Source: Rugosimonospora africana
GTDB lineage: Bacteria > Actinomycetota > Actinomycetes > Mycobacteriales > Micromonosporaceae
DNA: 64,000 nt
Direction of reading: 5' to 3'
Assembly: GCF_016862975.1 (NCBI RefSeq)
Contig: NZ_BONZ01000032.1
Span: 62,001-126,000, forward strand
The notes under the pieces: generated by a model
The model's input: only the letters and a program-made list of their open reading frames with translations
What the model was told of the DNA's origin: nothing
The model's database searches: none
Part shown: positions 33,968 to 44,089 of the stretch, one piece after another
Layout of the letters: every line of letters begins with the position of its first letter
How positions within the stretch are numbered: position 1 is the stretch's first letter
Made by a program: the position numbers and the translations under genes

Positions 33968-36900
33968 ATGCGTCTTGCGGGTATGACCGTGGCCCTGGCC
34001 GTTGTGGCCCTGACCGTCGCCGGTGTCCCGGCTGTCGCGCACGCGGCACCGGCGCCGAAGCTGTCGGCGGACGGGCAGACCAAGCAGGTCTGCGCCGCAC
34101 CGACGAAGAAGGGGCAGATGCAGTGCATGTCGGTACTGCGTGTGCACACCGGCAAATCGCCCAAGGCTGCCGGGGCGGCTCCGGAGGGCTACGGGCCGAG
34201 CGACATCCGTGCCGCCTACAACCTGCCGGCGACAGGCGGCGATGGTATGACCGTTGCGATCGTCGACGCCTTTGACGACCCGACCGCCGAGGCCGACCTC
34301 GCCGCCTGGCGCACGCAGTACGGGCTGCCGGCGTGCACCACGGCCAACGGCTGCTTCCGCAAGGTCGACCAGCGGGGCGGCACCGCGTACCCGGTGGCGG
34401 ACGCGGGCTGGGCGGTGGAGATCTCGTTGGACCTCGACGCCGTGTCGGCGGTCTGCCCGGCCTGCCACCTGTTGCTGGTCGAATCCGACGACAACTACAT
34501 GAACAACCTCGGCACGGCGGTCGATCAGGCGGTCACGCAGGGTGCGCAGATCGTGTCGAACTCCTACGGCGGCTCGGAGGATCCGACGGATCTGGACAAC
34601 GACGCGCAGTACTTCGACCATCCGGGGACGGCGATCGTGGCCAGCTCCGGCGACGCCCGCTACGGTCCGCAGTACCCGGCGGCGTCGCCGTACGTGACGT
34701 CGGTCGGCGGCACGTCGCTGGTACGCGACGCCAGCACCAGCCGCGGCTGGAGCGAATCGGTGTGGGACAGCCACGGCGGCGGCCCGGGCAGCGGCTGCTC
34801 GCAGTTCGACGCCAAGCCGGCCTGGCAGAGCGACACGGGCTGCTCCATGCGCTCGATCGCGGACGTGTCGGCGGTCGCGGACCCGGACACGCCCCTGGCC
34901 ATCTACGACTCGTTCCAGCAGTCGGGCTGGCTCACGTCGGGCGGCACCAGCCTGGCCGCGCCACTGATCGCCGGTGTGTACGCACTGGCCGGCAAGCCCG
35001 GCTCGGGCGAGTACCCGGTGTCCTACGCGTACGAGCAGAGCGGCGCGCTGAACGACGTGACCCAGGGCAACAACGGCAACTGCTCCCCGTCGTACCTGTG
35101 CACGGCCGGTCCCGGCTACGACGGGCCGACGGGGTTGGGCACCCCGAATGGCATCACGGCGTTCAAGGCGCTCGGCCCGCACGGCGAGTTGACCGGCACC
35201 GTCACCGACGCCGCGACCGGCTCGCCGCTCAGCGGTGCCACCGTGTCCGCCGGAAAGGCGACGGACACCACCGACGTACACGGCCACTATGACCTCACGG
35301 TGCCGGTCGGCAGTTACGACGTCAGCGCGACCCAGTTCGGTTACGACACCCAGCACGCGACCATGACCGTCACCGACGGCGCGACCACCTCCCGGAACTT
35401 CGCGCTGAGTGCCCAGCCCCGGGTGAACCTCAGCGGCACCGTGCGCGAAGGCTCCGACCACGGCTGGCCGCTGGCCGCGACGCTCACCGTGGCGGGCATG
35501 CCGGACGGCACGTTCCACGCCGACCCGGTCACCGGGCACTACTCGATGTCGCTGCCGGCCGGCGCCACCTACCGGGTGAGCGTCGCGGGCGACTACCCCG
35601 GGATGACCGCGCAGACGGCGTCCGTGGCCGTCGGGACGTCAGACCTCGCCCGGGACTTCAGCGTGCCGATCGACCGGTACGCCTGCAACGCGCCGGGCTA
35701 CCAGGCCGGGACCACGCGCACCATCGCCGGGCAGACCTTCGACGGATCGACCGCCCCGGCCGGCTGGACCGTGCGGGACAACGCCGGCAACGGCGAGGTC
35801 TGGCAGTTCGGCGACCCCACCGAAAACGGCAACCGGACGGGCAGCAGCGGCGGGTACGCCGGGGTGTACTCCCTCGGTTACGGCGACGACCACCAGGACA
35901 CGTCGCTCGTCTCGCCACCGTTGGACCTGAGCGGCGCCAGCACTCCGGCGGTGTGGTTCAACACCGACTACGAGACCGAGGGCAGCGCGATCGCCGACGT
36001 GGACTACTCCGTCGACGGCGGCGCCACCTGGACCAACGCCTGGCGGAGCGCGGCCACCAGCCTCACCAAGTCCCAGGTCACCGTGCCGATGCCGGCGGCG
36101 GCGGGGCACACCGGCGTCGAGGTGCGCTTCCACTACACCGCGAGTTTCGACCTGTGGTGGCAGGTGGACAACGTGATCGTCGGTGACCGCGTGTGCACCC
36201 CGCAGGCAGGCGGCCTGGTGCTGGGCCACACAAGCGACCGCAACACCGGCTCGACGCTGGCCGGCGCGACCTTCACCGGCGGCACCTCCGGCGCCACGGC
36301 GTCGGCCGCCGACGGTTCGTACTGGCGGTTCTCCGCTCCGGGATCGCAGTCGTTCAGCGCTTCCCTGGCGCGGTACCAGACGCAGACGCAGACCGCGGCC
36401 GTCGCGGCAGACGCCGTCAACGTCGTGGACTTCTCGCTCGCGGCGGGCCGGTTGTCGATCGCGCAGACCGGGGTGAGCGCGACCGCGCCGATCGGCGGTT
36501 CGGCGACGAAGACGGTCACGATCACCAACAACGGCACCGCGCCGGCGACGATCGACCTGTCGGACGCGCCGGTGGGAACGACACCGATGGTGGCCGGAGG
36601 CGGCGCGCCGGTGCAGGCGGTGCGTGGACACTTCTCACCGCACGCACCGGCACCATACGCACCGGCACCGCACGCACCGGCCCAGCCGATGGCACGGGCA
36701 GGCTCCGGAGCGGCAGGCACTGGTACGGCCGGCACCGGGGTGGCATCCCCGGCCGCGCTGCCCTGGACCGCTGTCGCCGACTACCCGACCGCGATCGGCT
36801 ACGGCGCGGCGGGCTACCACGACGGCACCGTGTACGTCGTGGGCGGTGACTCGATTCTCGGGACGACGCGCAGCGGCTACGCGCTGGATCCGTCGACCGG

Positions 36901-38098
36901 CGCGTGGACGGCGATCGCCGACATGCCGCACGCACGGGCGACTCCGTCGGCGGCGTTCATCGGCAGCAAGTTCTACGTGGCCGGTGGTTGGTCGGAAACC
37001 AGCCAGGTGCGTGGTGACCTGGACATCTACGACCCGCAGAGCAACTCCTGGAAGTCGGGTCCGGCGATGCCGAACCCGGTCGCCGCGGCCGGAACGGCGG
37101 TCGTCGGCGGCCAGCTGTACGTGGTCGGCGGCTGCGAGGGCTCGTGCGGCAAGAAGTTCGTGCAGCGCTTCGACCCGGTGGCCGGCAAGTGGAGCACGCT
37201 GGCGAACTACCCGGTGAACGCGGCCTGGCTGGCCTGCGGCGGCATCGCCGGGAAGCTGTACTGCGCCGGCGGAACAACGGACAGCGGTAGCGGCAACGGC
37301 AACCGCACGTACAGCTACGACCCGGCGACGAACGCCTGGACGCAGCAGGCCAACCTCCCGATCGACCTGTGGGGGATGGGGTACAGCGTGGCCGACGGCG
37401 CCCTGATGGTGTCCGGCGGCGTGACGTCGAACAGCACCGTGGTGACGAACCGGGGCTTCGCGTTCCACCCGGACACGAACACCTGGACCGCGCTGCCGAA
37501 CGCCAACCAGGCGGTGTACGCCTCGGCCAGCGCGTGCGGTCTCTACACGGTCGGCGGGCTGGACGCCACGAAGGCACCGACCAAGTTCGCCCAACTGCTG
37601 CCGGGCTACGCCGCCTGCGACACGGCCGATCCGGTGCCGTGGCTGTCGGCATCGGCGAGCGGCACCACGCTGGCGCCGGGAGGCAGCGTGACGGTGACCA
37701 TGACGCTGAGCGCGACCGCGCTCAACCAGCCGGGCACCTACACCGCCGAGCTCGACGTCCGCAACGACACGCCCTACGCGACCGGCAGGGTGGGCGTGAC
37801 GTTCTCGGTCACTCCACCGACCAGTTGGGGCAAGGTCACCGGCGTCGTCACCGGTGTCGCGTGCGGGGGCGGCTCCGCGCCGGTACCGGGTGCCACCGTG
37901 GCGGTCAGCGGCAAGGTCAGCGCCTACACGCTGCGAACCGACGCCGACGGCCGGTACACGCTGTGGCTGGACAAGGCCAACGGCACGCTGTCGATCACGT
38001 CGGCGGCTTCGGGTTGGTTCCCGGCGACGGCCTCGGCCAAGGTGCAGCCCGGACGGACGACCGTCGCAAACCTCACGCTGACCCAGACGGGATGCTGA
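33968..38098 (+). CDS. giant secreted sedolisin-like (S53) protease with Ig-like and kelch domains
   Basis: A 1376-residue exoprotein. Signal peptide 1-26. The S53-like peptidase domain spans about 60-395, with Glu151 and Asp155 in GWAVEISLDLDAVSAVCP and the nucleophile Ser328 in TSGGTSLAAPL. Two carboxypeptidase-regulatory-like beta domains follow (about 405-570), then a MAM/jelly-roll-like module (WTVRDNAGNGEVWQFGDP), another regulatory-like domain, and four or five kelch repeats from about 930 (WTAVADYPTAIGYGAAGYHD, KFYVAGGWSE, QLYVVGGCEG). An Ig-like and a last regulatory-like domain close the chain. It likely digests extracellular protein at acidic pH, as sedolisins do, while the propeller binds glycans or protein. 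A 15-bp repeat lies in the linker before the propeller. ATG 33968 lacks a ribosome binding site; ATG 33983 is the alternative. Confidence 0.88.
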   Translation: MRLAGMTVALAVVALTVAGVPAVAHAAPAPKLSADGQTKQVCAAPTKKGQMQCMSVLRVHTGKSPKAAGAAPEGYGPSDIRAAYNLPATGGDGMTVAIVDAFDDPTAEADLAAWRTQYGLPACTTANGCFRKVDQRGGTAYPVADAGWAVEISLDLDAVSAVCPACHLLLVESDDNYMNNLGTAVDQAVTQGAQIVSNSYGGSEDPTDLDNDAQYFDHPGTAIVASSGDARYGPQYPAASPYVTSVGGTSLVRDASTSRGWSESVWDSHGGGPGSGCSQFDAKPAWQSDTGCSMRSIADVSAVADPDTPLAIYDSFQQSGWLTSGGTSLAAPLIAGVYALAGKPGSGEYPVSYAYEQSGALNDVTQGNNGNCSPSYLCTAGPGYDGPTGLGTPNGITAFKALGPHGELTGTVTDAATGSPLSGATVSAGKATDTTDVHGHYDLTVPVGSYDVSATQFGYDTQHATMTVTDGATTSRNFALSAQPRVNLSGTVREGSDHGWPLAATLTVAGMPDGTFHADPVTGHYSMSLPAGATYRVSVAGDYPGMTAQTASVAVGTSDLARDFSVPIDRYACNAPGYQAGTTRTIAGQTFDGSTAPAGWTVRDNAGNGEVWQFGDPTENGNRTGSSGGYAGVYSLGYGDDHQDTSLVSPPLDLSGASTPAVWFNTDYETEGSAIADVDYSVDGGATWTNAWRSAATSLTKSQVTVPMPAAAGHTGVEVRFHYTASFDLWWQVDNVIVGDRVCTPQAGGLVLGHTSDRNTGSTLAGATFTGGTSGATASAADGSYWRFSAPGSQSFSASLARYQTQTQTAAVAADAVNVVDFSLAAGRLSIAQTGVSATAPIGGSATKTVTITNNGTAPATIDLSDAPVGTTPMVAGGGAPVQAVRGHFSPHAPAPYAPAPHAPAQPMARAGSGAAGTGTAGTGVASPAALPWTAVADYPTAIGYGAAGYHDGTVYVVGGDSILGTTRSGYALDPSTGAWTAIADMPHARATPSAAFIGSKFYVAGGWSETSQVRGDLDIYDPQSNSWKSGPAMPNPVAAAGTAVVGGQLYVVGGCEGSCGKKFVQRFDPVAGKWSTLANYPVNAAWLACGGIAGKLYCAGGTTDSGSGNGNRTYSYDPATNAWTQQANLPIDLWGMGYSVADGALMVSGGVTSNSTVVTNRGFAFHPDTNTWTALPNANQAVYASASACGLYTVGGLDATKAPTKFAQLLPGYAACDTADPVPWLSASASGTTLAPGGSVTVTMTLSATALNQPGTYTAELDVRNDTPYATGRVGVTFSVTPPTSWGKVTGVVTGVACGGGSAPVPGATVAVSGKVSAYTLRTDADGRYTLWLDKANGTLSITSAASGWFPATASAKVQPGRTTVANLTLTQTGC
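36644..36683 (+). repeat. 15-bp tandem repeat in the linker before the kelch propeller
   Basis: GCACCGGCACCATAC begins at 36644 and is repeated with few changes at 36659 and partly at 36674. It encodes the APAPYAPAPHAPA linker. Confidence 0.8.
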
Positions 38099-38099
38099 A

Positions 38100-40745
38100 A
38101 TGAAGCGCTTCATCGCCCTGCTCTCCGCGTTCTGCGGCGTGTTCGCCATGCTCGCGGGGACGCCGACCGCGGCCCATGCCGCCGGTACGGTGACGCTGTC
38201 CGGCGTGGTCCGCGACGGCGGCACGCACGGCTGGCCGTTGTGGGCAACCGTCTCGGTCGGCGGCGCCAGCGCGCAGACGTCACCGGTCACCGGGCGCTAC
38301 TCGCTGGTCGTACCGGAGGCGGCGTCGTACGACCTGAAGGTCAGCTCGCCCGGGTACCAGGAGGCGGACGAGTCCGTCGCCGGCCCGTCGGCGGACGTCA
38401 CGCTCGCCGTCGACGCGGACGCGTGCCGGGCGCCGGGCTACCAGTACGCGACGGACGGCCTGATCGAGGGCTTCGACTCGGGGTCGACGCCGCAGGGCTG
38501 GACCGTCCAGGACGGGATCGGTCAGGGCTGGGTGTGGCGGTTCGACGACCCGGGCAAGGTCGGCAACCACACCGGCGGGCAGGGCGGTTTCGCCGTCATG
38601 GACGACGAGTACTACACCTGGCAGGCCGAGGATTCCACGCTGGTGTCGCCGGTGGTCGACCTGAGCAAGCTCGACGCCCCCTCCGTCGGTTTCGCCTACG
38701 ACTTCACCATGTGGGACTACACGGTGCCCTCCGGCATCGGCGACGTGGACGTGTCGATCGACGGCGGCACCACCTGGACCAACGTCTGGCGTCGCGATCT
38801 GCTCGAGGCCGGCCCGAAGCGGGCGGACGTCCCGATCCCGGCGGCGGCGCACCAGCCGGACGTACGGGTGCGGTTTCACTACTACACCAGCCCGGATGTC
38901 ACCGCGGGCCGCTGGTGGGCGATCGACGACGTGTTCATCGGCGACCGCCGGTGCGACGCCGTACCCGGTGGGATGGTCGCCGGGCGGGTCACGGACGCCA
39001 ACACCGCCGATCGGGTCGGCGGGGCGCGCATCGCCGGGCCGTCGGGCAGCACCACGTCGGACGCCAACGGCTGGTACTCGATGTTCGCGCCGGGGCAGGG
39101 CAGCCAGGCGTTCGTCGGGTCGAAGCTGCAGTACCACGACCTGAAGAAGTCGGTGGCGGTCGCGGCCGACCAGGTGACGGCGAGCGACTTCCCGCTGCCC
39201 ACCGGACAGATCGCGGTCGCCCAGGCGGTCACGGCGACACCCGCGCTGGGTGGTTCCGGCCGCATCCCGTTGACGCTCACCAACACCGGGACGGCTCCGG
39301 CTCAGCTGACGCTGGCCGAGCGGCCCGGCGACTTCCAGATCGCGGGGGAGCGTGGGGAGCCGTGGTCGGGGCTGGGCACACCGCCGGCGGCCGGCTGGTC
39401 GTCGCTGCCGGACTACCCGATCGACATCCGCGACAACGTGGCCGGCGCGTACGGCGGCAAGATCTACTCCTTCGGCGGCATATCGAGTTCCTCGCAGGGC
39501 CAGCCCGTAGCCGCAAGCTACGTGTATGACCCGACCACGCGGGCGTGGAGCCAGATCGCCAGCGAGCCGCACGCCCGGCTGGAGGGGGTCGGGGCGTTCA
39601 TCGGCGACAAGTTCTACGTGGTCGACGGCGCCACCGGAAGCGACGGCCTGACGATCACCGGCTCCCTCGACATCTACGACGCGAGCACGAACACCTGGTC
39701 GACCGGTGCGCCGATCCCGGTGCCCGAGGCGGACGCGGCCGCGGCCGTCCTCGACGGTCAGCTGTACGTGGTCGGTGGCTGCGACAGCCGGGCCTTCTGC
39801 GGTACCAGCGGGGTGTTCCGCTACGACCCGGCCAGCGGCGCGTGGCAACGGCTGCCCGACTACCCGACGCCGGAGTCCTGGCTCGGCTGTGGCGCGATCG
39901 AGGGGATCGTCTACTGCGCGGGCGGGCAGCAGAGCTTCGGGAAGGTTTCGACGGCGACGTACGCCTATGACCCGGCCGCGAACACGTGGACCAGCCGGGC
40001 GGCGGTGCCGATGCCGCTCTGGGCGATGGGCTACACCGTCGCGAACGGCAAACTGCTGATCTCCGGCGGTGTGAACAGCGGACTGAGCACCAACAAGGGA
40101 TTCGCCTACGACCCTGTCGCGGACACCTGGTCGCCGCTGCCCGATTCGCTGAACCAGCTGACCCGTGGCGCCATGGCGTGTGGCGTGTACAAGATAGGCG
40201 GTGCGCAGTCGTTCGGCTCGTACTCGCCGTACGTCGAGACGCTTCCCGGTTACGCCGACTGCGGCAGCGACCGCGACGTGGCCTGGCTGTCGTTGAGCTC
40301 CATCACGGTGACCCTGCAGCCGAAGCAGAGCGCGAGGGTGTGGGTGAAGGTGGACGCGAGCGTGGTGAGCCAGCCCGGCACGTACGACGCCACCGAGCTG
40401 GTGCGCAGCGACACGCCGTACGGGGTCAAGACGGTCGACGTCACCATGATGGTGAACCCGCCGTCGTCGTGGGCCAAGGTCATGGGCACCATCAGCGGCA
40501 CCGGATGCGACGGAACGACGAGGCCGCTCGCGGGCGCGAACGTCTGGATCGCCGGGCGCGATCACCAGACCACCCTGACGACCGACGCCAACGGGCGGTA
40601 CGCGCTGTGGGTGGACCAGCGGGAGAGCCCACTGCAGATCACGGCCGGAGGCGACGACTGGACGCCGAAGGCGGTGGCCAACGTGAAGGTCAAGGGCGGC
40701 CGGGCCGACGTGCGGGACCTGACGGTGACGCCGTTGCAGTGCTGA
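38100..40745 (+). CDS. secreted kelch-repeat protein, protease-less paralogue of the preceding gene
   Basis: An 881-residue exported protein (signal MKRFIALLSAFCGVFAMLAG, cleavage near AHA). It matches the upstream protein from its second regulatory-like domain to the C-terminus: a LSGVVRDGGTHGWPLWATV domain, a MAM-like module (WTVQDGIGQGWVWRFDDPG), a regulatory-like domain, about five kelch repeats (GKIYSFGGISSS, QLYVVGGCDS) and the same closing pair of domains. The S53 domain is absent. It begins one base after the stop of its neighbour, so the two are translated from one message. It may be a non-catalytic binding partner. Confidence 0.85.
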   Translation: MKRFIALLSAFCGVFAMLAGTPTAAHAAGTVTLSGVVRDGGTHGWPLWATVSVGGASAQTSPVTGRYSLVVPEAASYDLKVSSPGYQEADESVAGPSADVTLAVDADACRAPGYQYATDGLIEGFDSGSTPQGWTVQDGIGQGWVWRFDDPGKVGNHTGGQGGFAVMDDEYYTWQAEDSTLVSPVVDLSKLDAPSVGFAYDFTMWDYTVPSGIGDVDVSIDGGTTWTNVWRRDLLEAGPKRADVPIPAAAHQPDVRVRFHYYTSPDVTAGRWWAIDDVFIGDRRCDAVPGGMVAGRVTDANTADRVGGARIAGPSGSTTSDANGWYSMFAPGQGSQAFVGSKLQYHDLKKSVAVAADQVTASDFPLPTGQIAVAQAVTATPALGGSGRIPLTLTNTGTAPAQLTLAERPGDFQIAGERGEPWSGLGTPPAAGWSSLPDYPIDIRDNVAGAYGGKIYSFGGISSSSQGQPVAASYVYDPTTRAWSQIASEPHARLEGVGAFIGDKFYVVDGATGSDGLTITGSLDIYDASTNTWSTGAPIPVPEADAAAAVLDGQLYVVGGCDSRAFCGTSGVFRYDPASGAWQRLPDYPTPESWLGCGAIEGIVYCAGGQQSFGKVSTATYAYDPAANTWTSRAAVPMPLWAMGYTVANGKLLISGGVNSGLSTNKGFAYDPVADTWSPLPDSLNQLTRGAMACGVYKIGGAQSFGSYSPYVETLPGYADCGSDRDVAWLSLSSITVTLQPKQSARVWVKVDASVVSQPGTYDATELVRSDTPYGVKTVDVTMMVNPPSSWAKVMGTISGTGCDGTTRPLAGANVWIAGRDHQTTLTTDANGRYALWVDQRESPLQITAGGDDWTPKAVANVKVKGGRADVRDLTVTPLQC

Positions 40746-40779
40746 GGTGATGCCGATTACGGCTACTTCGGACGCCTAT

Positions 40780-40803
40780 GCCGGCATTTGTGGCAACGCC
40801 GGC
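40780..40803 (+). terminator. weak hairpin after the kelch pair
   Basis: GCCGGC, 12-nt loop, GCCGGC, about 35 bp after the stop. The arms are short, so it may not be functional. Confidence 0.3.
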
Positions 40804-40906
40804 CGGAGCGTACGTCACGACTGAGCGCCAGCCATGGACATGCGCCTATTCCTATGTCAAGATCCCGAACATCATGGATCTACGCATCGGGGCGTAGGGA
40901 GGCGCG

Positions 40907-42328
40907 ATGAAGACAAGCTTCTGGCGCGGACGCACGGCCACCGCGTTGGCGGCGCTTGCCATGGTCGCCGGTACGGCCGGCTGTCTCGGCAAGACCGACA
41001 GCGCGGACACCGACCGCAACGCGGACGCGAAGAGTTTCACCCTCACCATCGCGGAAAACTCGATCAGTGGTGGCAAGAACGCGGTAGGCGCCGACTGGAT
41101 CAGCAAGTGGATCATTCCGCACTTCATCGCCGAGGAGAAGGCCAAGGGCAAGACCGCGCACGTGACATTCCAGCCGTCCGGCGCGGCCGACGAGGACTAC
41201 AAGGCGAAGGTGGCCCTGGACCTGAAGACCGGCAGCGGCGCCGACATCTACGGCATCGACGGCATCTGGCTCGGCGAGTTCGCGGATGCCGGTTACATCA
41301 AGCCGTTGTCCGACGAGGTGGGTCAGAAGGCCGTCGACAGCTGGGACGGCTGGGCGCAGATCCCGAAAGCGGTGCAGGGCAACTTCGCCTACAACGACAA
41401 GCGGTACGGGGTGCCCGAAGGCACCGACGGTCGGGTCATCTTCTTCAACAAAAAGCTGTTCGCCCAGGCCGGGCTCCCCGACGACTGGCAGCCGAAGGGC
41501 TGGGACGACATCCTGGCGGCGGGCCAGGCGCTCAAGGCCAAGGTGCCGGGCGTGACCCCGATCCAGCTCAACGCCGGCACCGCGATGGGCGAGGCGACCA
41601 CGGCCCAGGGAATCCTGCCGCTGCTCGCCGGTGACGGCCGGGAGCTCTACGCCGACGGCAAGTGGCAGGGCAACACCCAGGCGGTACGCGACGTGCTCGG
41701 GTTCTACCAGAAGATCTACCGCGGTGGCCTCGGTGACCCGGTGCTCCAGCAGGACGCCAAGGGCCGGGACAAGTCCTTCGCCGAGTTCGCCGGCGGAAAG
41801 ATCGGGATGCTGTTCGAGAGCGACTACTTCTGGCGCGGCGTGGTCGACCCGACCGAGGGCATCGCGAAGATGCCCGACCGCGACTCGACCGTCGGGTACG
41901 CGCTCATTCCCGCGGTGCGGCCGGGGGCCGGCATTCGCAACCAGGACTTCGTCTCCATGTCCGGCGGCAGCGGATGGGTCGTCAATCCGGCGACGAAGTA
42001 TCCGCAGCAGACCTGGGAGCTGCTGCGATTCATGAACTCCCAGCAGGCGACGATCGCGTCGCTGAACGGAACGGCCCGGATCACCCAGCGCCAGGACGTC
42101 AACTCCCAGGTCCTGACGAGCGACCCGATGCTCAGCTTCGTGGCGGAGAAGGTCTTGCCGATCACCGCGTTCCGCCCCGGCTTCGCCGTCTACCCGCAGG
42201 TGTCCCAGGCGCTTCAACAGGCGACGCTGGACGTGGTCGTGGGCAAGAGTCCGGCGGACGCCGCCGCGACGTACCAACACACCATCGAGCCGCTCGTGGG
42301 CGGGGCGGCCAAGGTTGACTCGAACTGA
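40907..42328 (+). CDS. sugar ABC transporter substrate-binding lipoprotein (family 1)
   Basis: A 473-residue lipoprotein with a Sec-type signal and lipobox VAGTAGC. The mature protein follows the family 1 pattern: LKTGSGADIYGIDGIWLGEFADAGY in the ligand region and KRYGVPEGTDGRVIFFNKKLFAQAG at the hinge. ATG 40907 follows GGGAGG. It begins the only sugar importer in the window that has its own ATPase. The ligand is unknown; no glycosidase gene accompanies it. Confidence 0.92.
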   Translation: MKTSFWRGRTATALAALAMVAGTAGCLGKTDSADTDRNADAKSFTLTIAENSISGGKNAVGADWISKWIIPHFIAEEKAKGKTAHVTFQPSGAADEDYKAKVALDLKTGSGADIYGIDGIWLGEFADAGYIKPLSDEVGQKAVDSWDGWAQIPKAVQGNFAYNDKRYGVPEGTDGRVIFFNKKLFAQAGLPDDWQPKGWDDILAAGQALKAKVPGVTPIQLNAGTAMGEATTAQGILPLLAGDGRELYADGKWQGNTQAVRDVLGFYQKIYRGGLGDPVLQQDAKGRDKSFAEFAGGKIGMLFESDYFWRGVVDPTEGIAKMPDRDSTVGYALIPAVRPGAGIRNQDFVSMSGGSGWVVNPATKYPQQTWELLRFMNSQQATIASLNGTARITQRQDVNSQVLTSDPMLSFVAEKVLPITAFRPGFAVYPQVSQALQQATLDVVVGKSPADAAATYQHTIEPLVGGAAKVDSN

Positions 42329-43265
42329 GTCCGCCGCCACGCCGCCGGCCCTCGGCGCGGCGCGATCGGCCAGGCGGCCCAGTCCGGCCACTGACGTGGT
42401 CGGGCTGGGCCGGTCCCGCGCGGTCGCCTTCGTGGCCCCCGCGCTCGTGCTGATCGGGGTCTTCCTGGTCTTCCCCGCCTTCTGGACGCTCTACATCGGC
42501 GTGACGAACTACCGGCTCACCGGGGCCGCGGCCAAGGCCCCCGAGGTCGTCGGCCTGGACAACTACCGCGGCGTGCTGTCGGACCCGGCGTTCTATCGAT
42601 CCCTGTGGTTGACGCTGATCTACGTGCTCGTCTCGGCCGCGGTCGGCCAGAACGTGCTGGGATTCGGGCTGGCCTGGGCTCTGCGCGGGGCCAGGCGCGC
42701 GATACGCCGGCTCATCGAGAGCCTGGTCCTCCTGGCCTGGGTACTGCCCAGCTCCGTGGTGGCCTTCCTGTGGATCGCGATGCTGGACCGCGATGCCGGC
42801 ACGGTCAACATGTTGCTCGGCCAGAGCCCCGGTACGGCCTGGTTGGTGCAGTACCCGATGACCGCGCTCGTCGTGTTCAACATCTGGCGAGGCACCGCGT
42901 TTTCCATGATGCTCTACTCGGCGGCTCTGTCCTCGGTGCCACCGTCGCACCTGGAAACCGCCCGAGTCGTCGGCTCCAGCACCATGCAGACGCTGCGGGA
43001 CGTGGTGCTGCCACACATCCGTCGGCACGCGCTGACCAACACCCTGCTCATCACGCTGTGGACCTTCAACGATTTCACGCCGTTCCTGCTCACCGCCGGC
43101 GGACCGGACCACCGGTCGGAGGTGGCGCCGGTGTACATCTACAACACCGCGATCGTCGGCGGTGACATGGGCTACTCCGGGGCCGTCTCGCTGGTTGTAC
43201 TGCTCATCAACCTGCTGCTCGCTCTGGTGTACCTGCGCGCGGCCCGGGCGGGGAGGAGCTCATGA
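42315..43265 (+). CDS. sugar ABC transporter permease, MalF/UgpA type
   Basis: A 316-residue permease with six predicted membrane helices and a degenerate EAA loop (ETARVVGSSTMQTLRDVVLP). The TTG start at 42315 overlaps the binding-protein gene by 14 bases and has only AAGG close by; GTG 42396, just before the first helix, is a possible alternative. It overlaps the next gene by 4 bases. Confidence 0.87.
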   Translation: MTRTESAATPPALGAARSARRPSPATDVVGLGRSRAVAFVAPALVLIGVFLVFPAFWTLYIGVTNYRLTGAAAKAPEVVGLDNYRGVLSDPAFYRSLWLTLIYVLVSAAVGQNVLGFGLAWALRGARRAIRRLIESLVLLAWVLPSSVVAFLWIAMLDRDAGTVNMLLGQSPGTAWLVQYPMTALVVFNIWRGTAFSMMLYSAALSSVPPSHLETARVVGSSTMQTLRDVVLPHIRRHALTNTLLITLWTFNDFTPFLLTAGGPDHRSEVAPVYIYNTAIVGGDMGYSGAVSLVVLLINLLLALVYLRAARAGRSS

Positions 43266-44089
43266 GCCTGGCGAAAGCCGTCGTGGCACGCATCCTCACG
43301 TATGTGGGCATCGCTCTGGCCACCGGATTCTTCGCGCTGCCGCTGCTGTGGCTGCTGTCCGCGCCGTTCGACGACTCCCCGAGTTACGGGGTGCACTGGC
43401 CGTCCCACCTCACCCTGCACAACTTCGCCGCCCTGGGGCACAACCCGTACGCGTTCGGGTCGCTGGTGAACTCGGTCCTGCTCGGCGCGGGCACCATGCT
43501 GCTCGTGGTCGTGGTTGCCGCGCTGGCCGCGTACGCGCTGTCCAGGGTGCGCATCCCCGGCCGGGATGCGCTGCTGTACGGCCTGCTGCTCCTGTCCAGC
43601 GTCATCACCGGTACCGCCGCGATGGTGCCCATCTTCCTGCTCATCTTCCAGTTGGGCCTCATCGACTCCCGATTCGGTGTGGTTCTCGTCCTCTCCGGTG
43701 GCCTGCTGCCGGCGGCCATCTTCCTGCTCAAGGACTTCATCGACACCATCCCCCGCTCGTACGAGGAGTCCGCCCGGGTCTTCGGTGCCACGCCGCTGCA
43801 GATCCTGCGTCACATCGTCGTACCGGTCGCCCGCCCCGGCCTGGCGACGATCGCGGTGTGGACGGTCGTGCAGGTGTGGGGCAGTTTCCTCACCCCGTTC
43901 ATCCTGCTGCGCGACCCGGACAAGCAGCCGGCCGCCGTGCTGGTGCGCACCTTCTACACCGAGGGCGGCTCACCGAATCTCGCGCTCATCTCCACGTTCT
44001 CGTTGCTCTACTCGATACCGGTCGTGCTGATGTACCTGTTCGCCTGGAGCCGCTACGGCTTCCGATTCCACGGGGGGATCAAGAGTTGA
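43262..44089 (+). CDS. sugar ABC transporter permease, MalG/UgpE type
   Basis: A 275-residue permease with six membrane helices and the EAA loop EESARVFGATPLQILRHIVV. ATG 43262 follows GGGGAGGAG and overlaps the stop of the previous permease. Its TGA overlaps the TTG start of the ATPase (TTGA). Confidence 0.91.
   Translation: MSLAKAVVARILTYVGIALATGFFALPLLWLLSAPFDDSPSYGVHWPSHLTLHNFAALGHNPYAFGSLVNSVLLGAGTMLLVVVVAALAAYALSRVRIPGRDALLYGLLLLSSVITGTAAMVPIFLLIFQLGLIDSRFGVVLVLSGGLLPAAIFLLKDFIDTIPRSYEESARVFGATPLQILRHIVVPVARPGLATIAVWTVVQVWGSFLTPFILLRDPDKQPAAVLVRTFYTEGGSPNLALISTFSLLYSIPVVLMYLFAWSRYGFRFHGGIKS

Noticed and set aside
43162-44085. Upstream extension of the UgpC-type ATPase frame
   Set aside because: It overlaps the MalG-like permease out of frame; the ATPase fold begins at the TTG or GTG near 44086.
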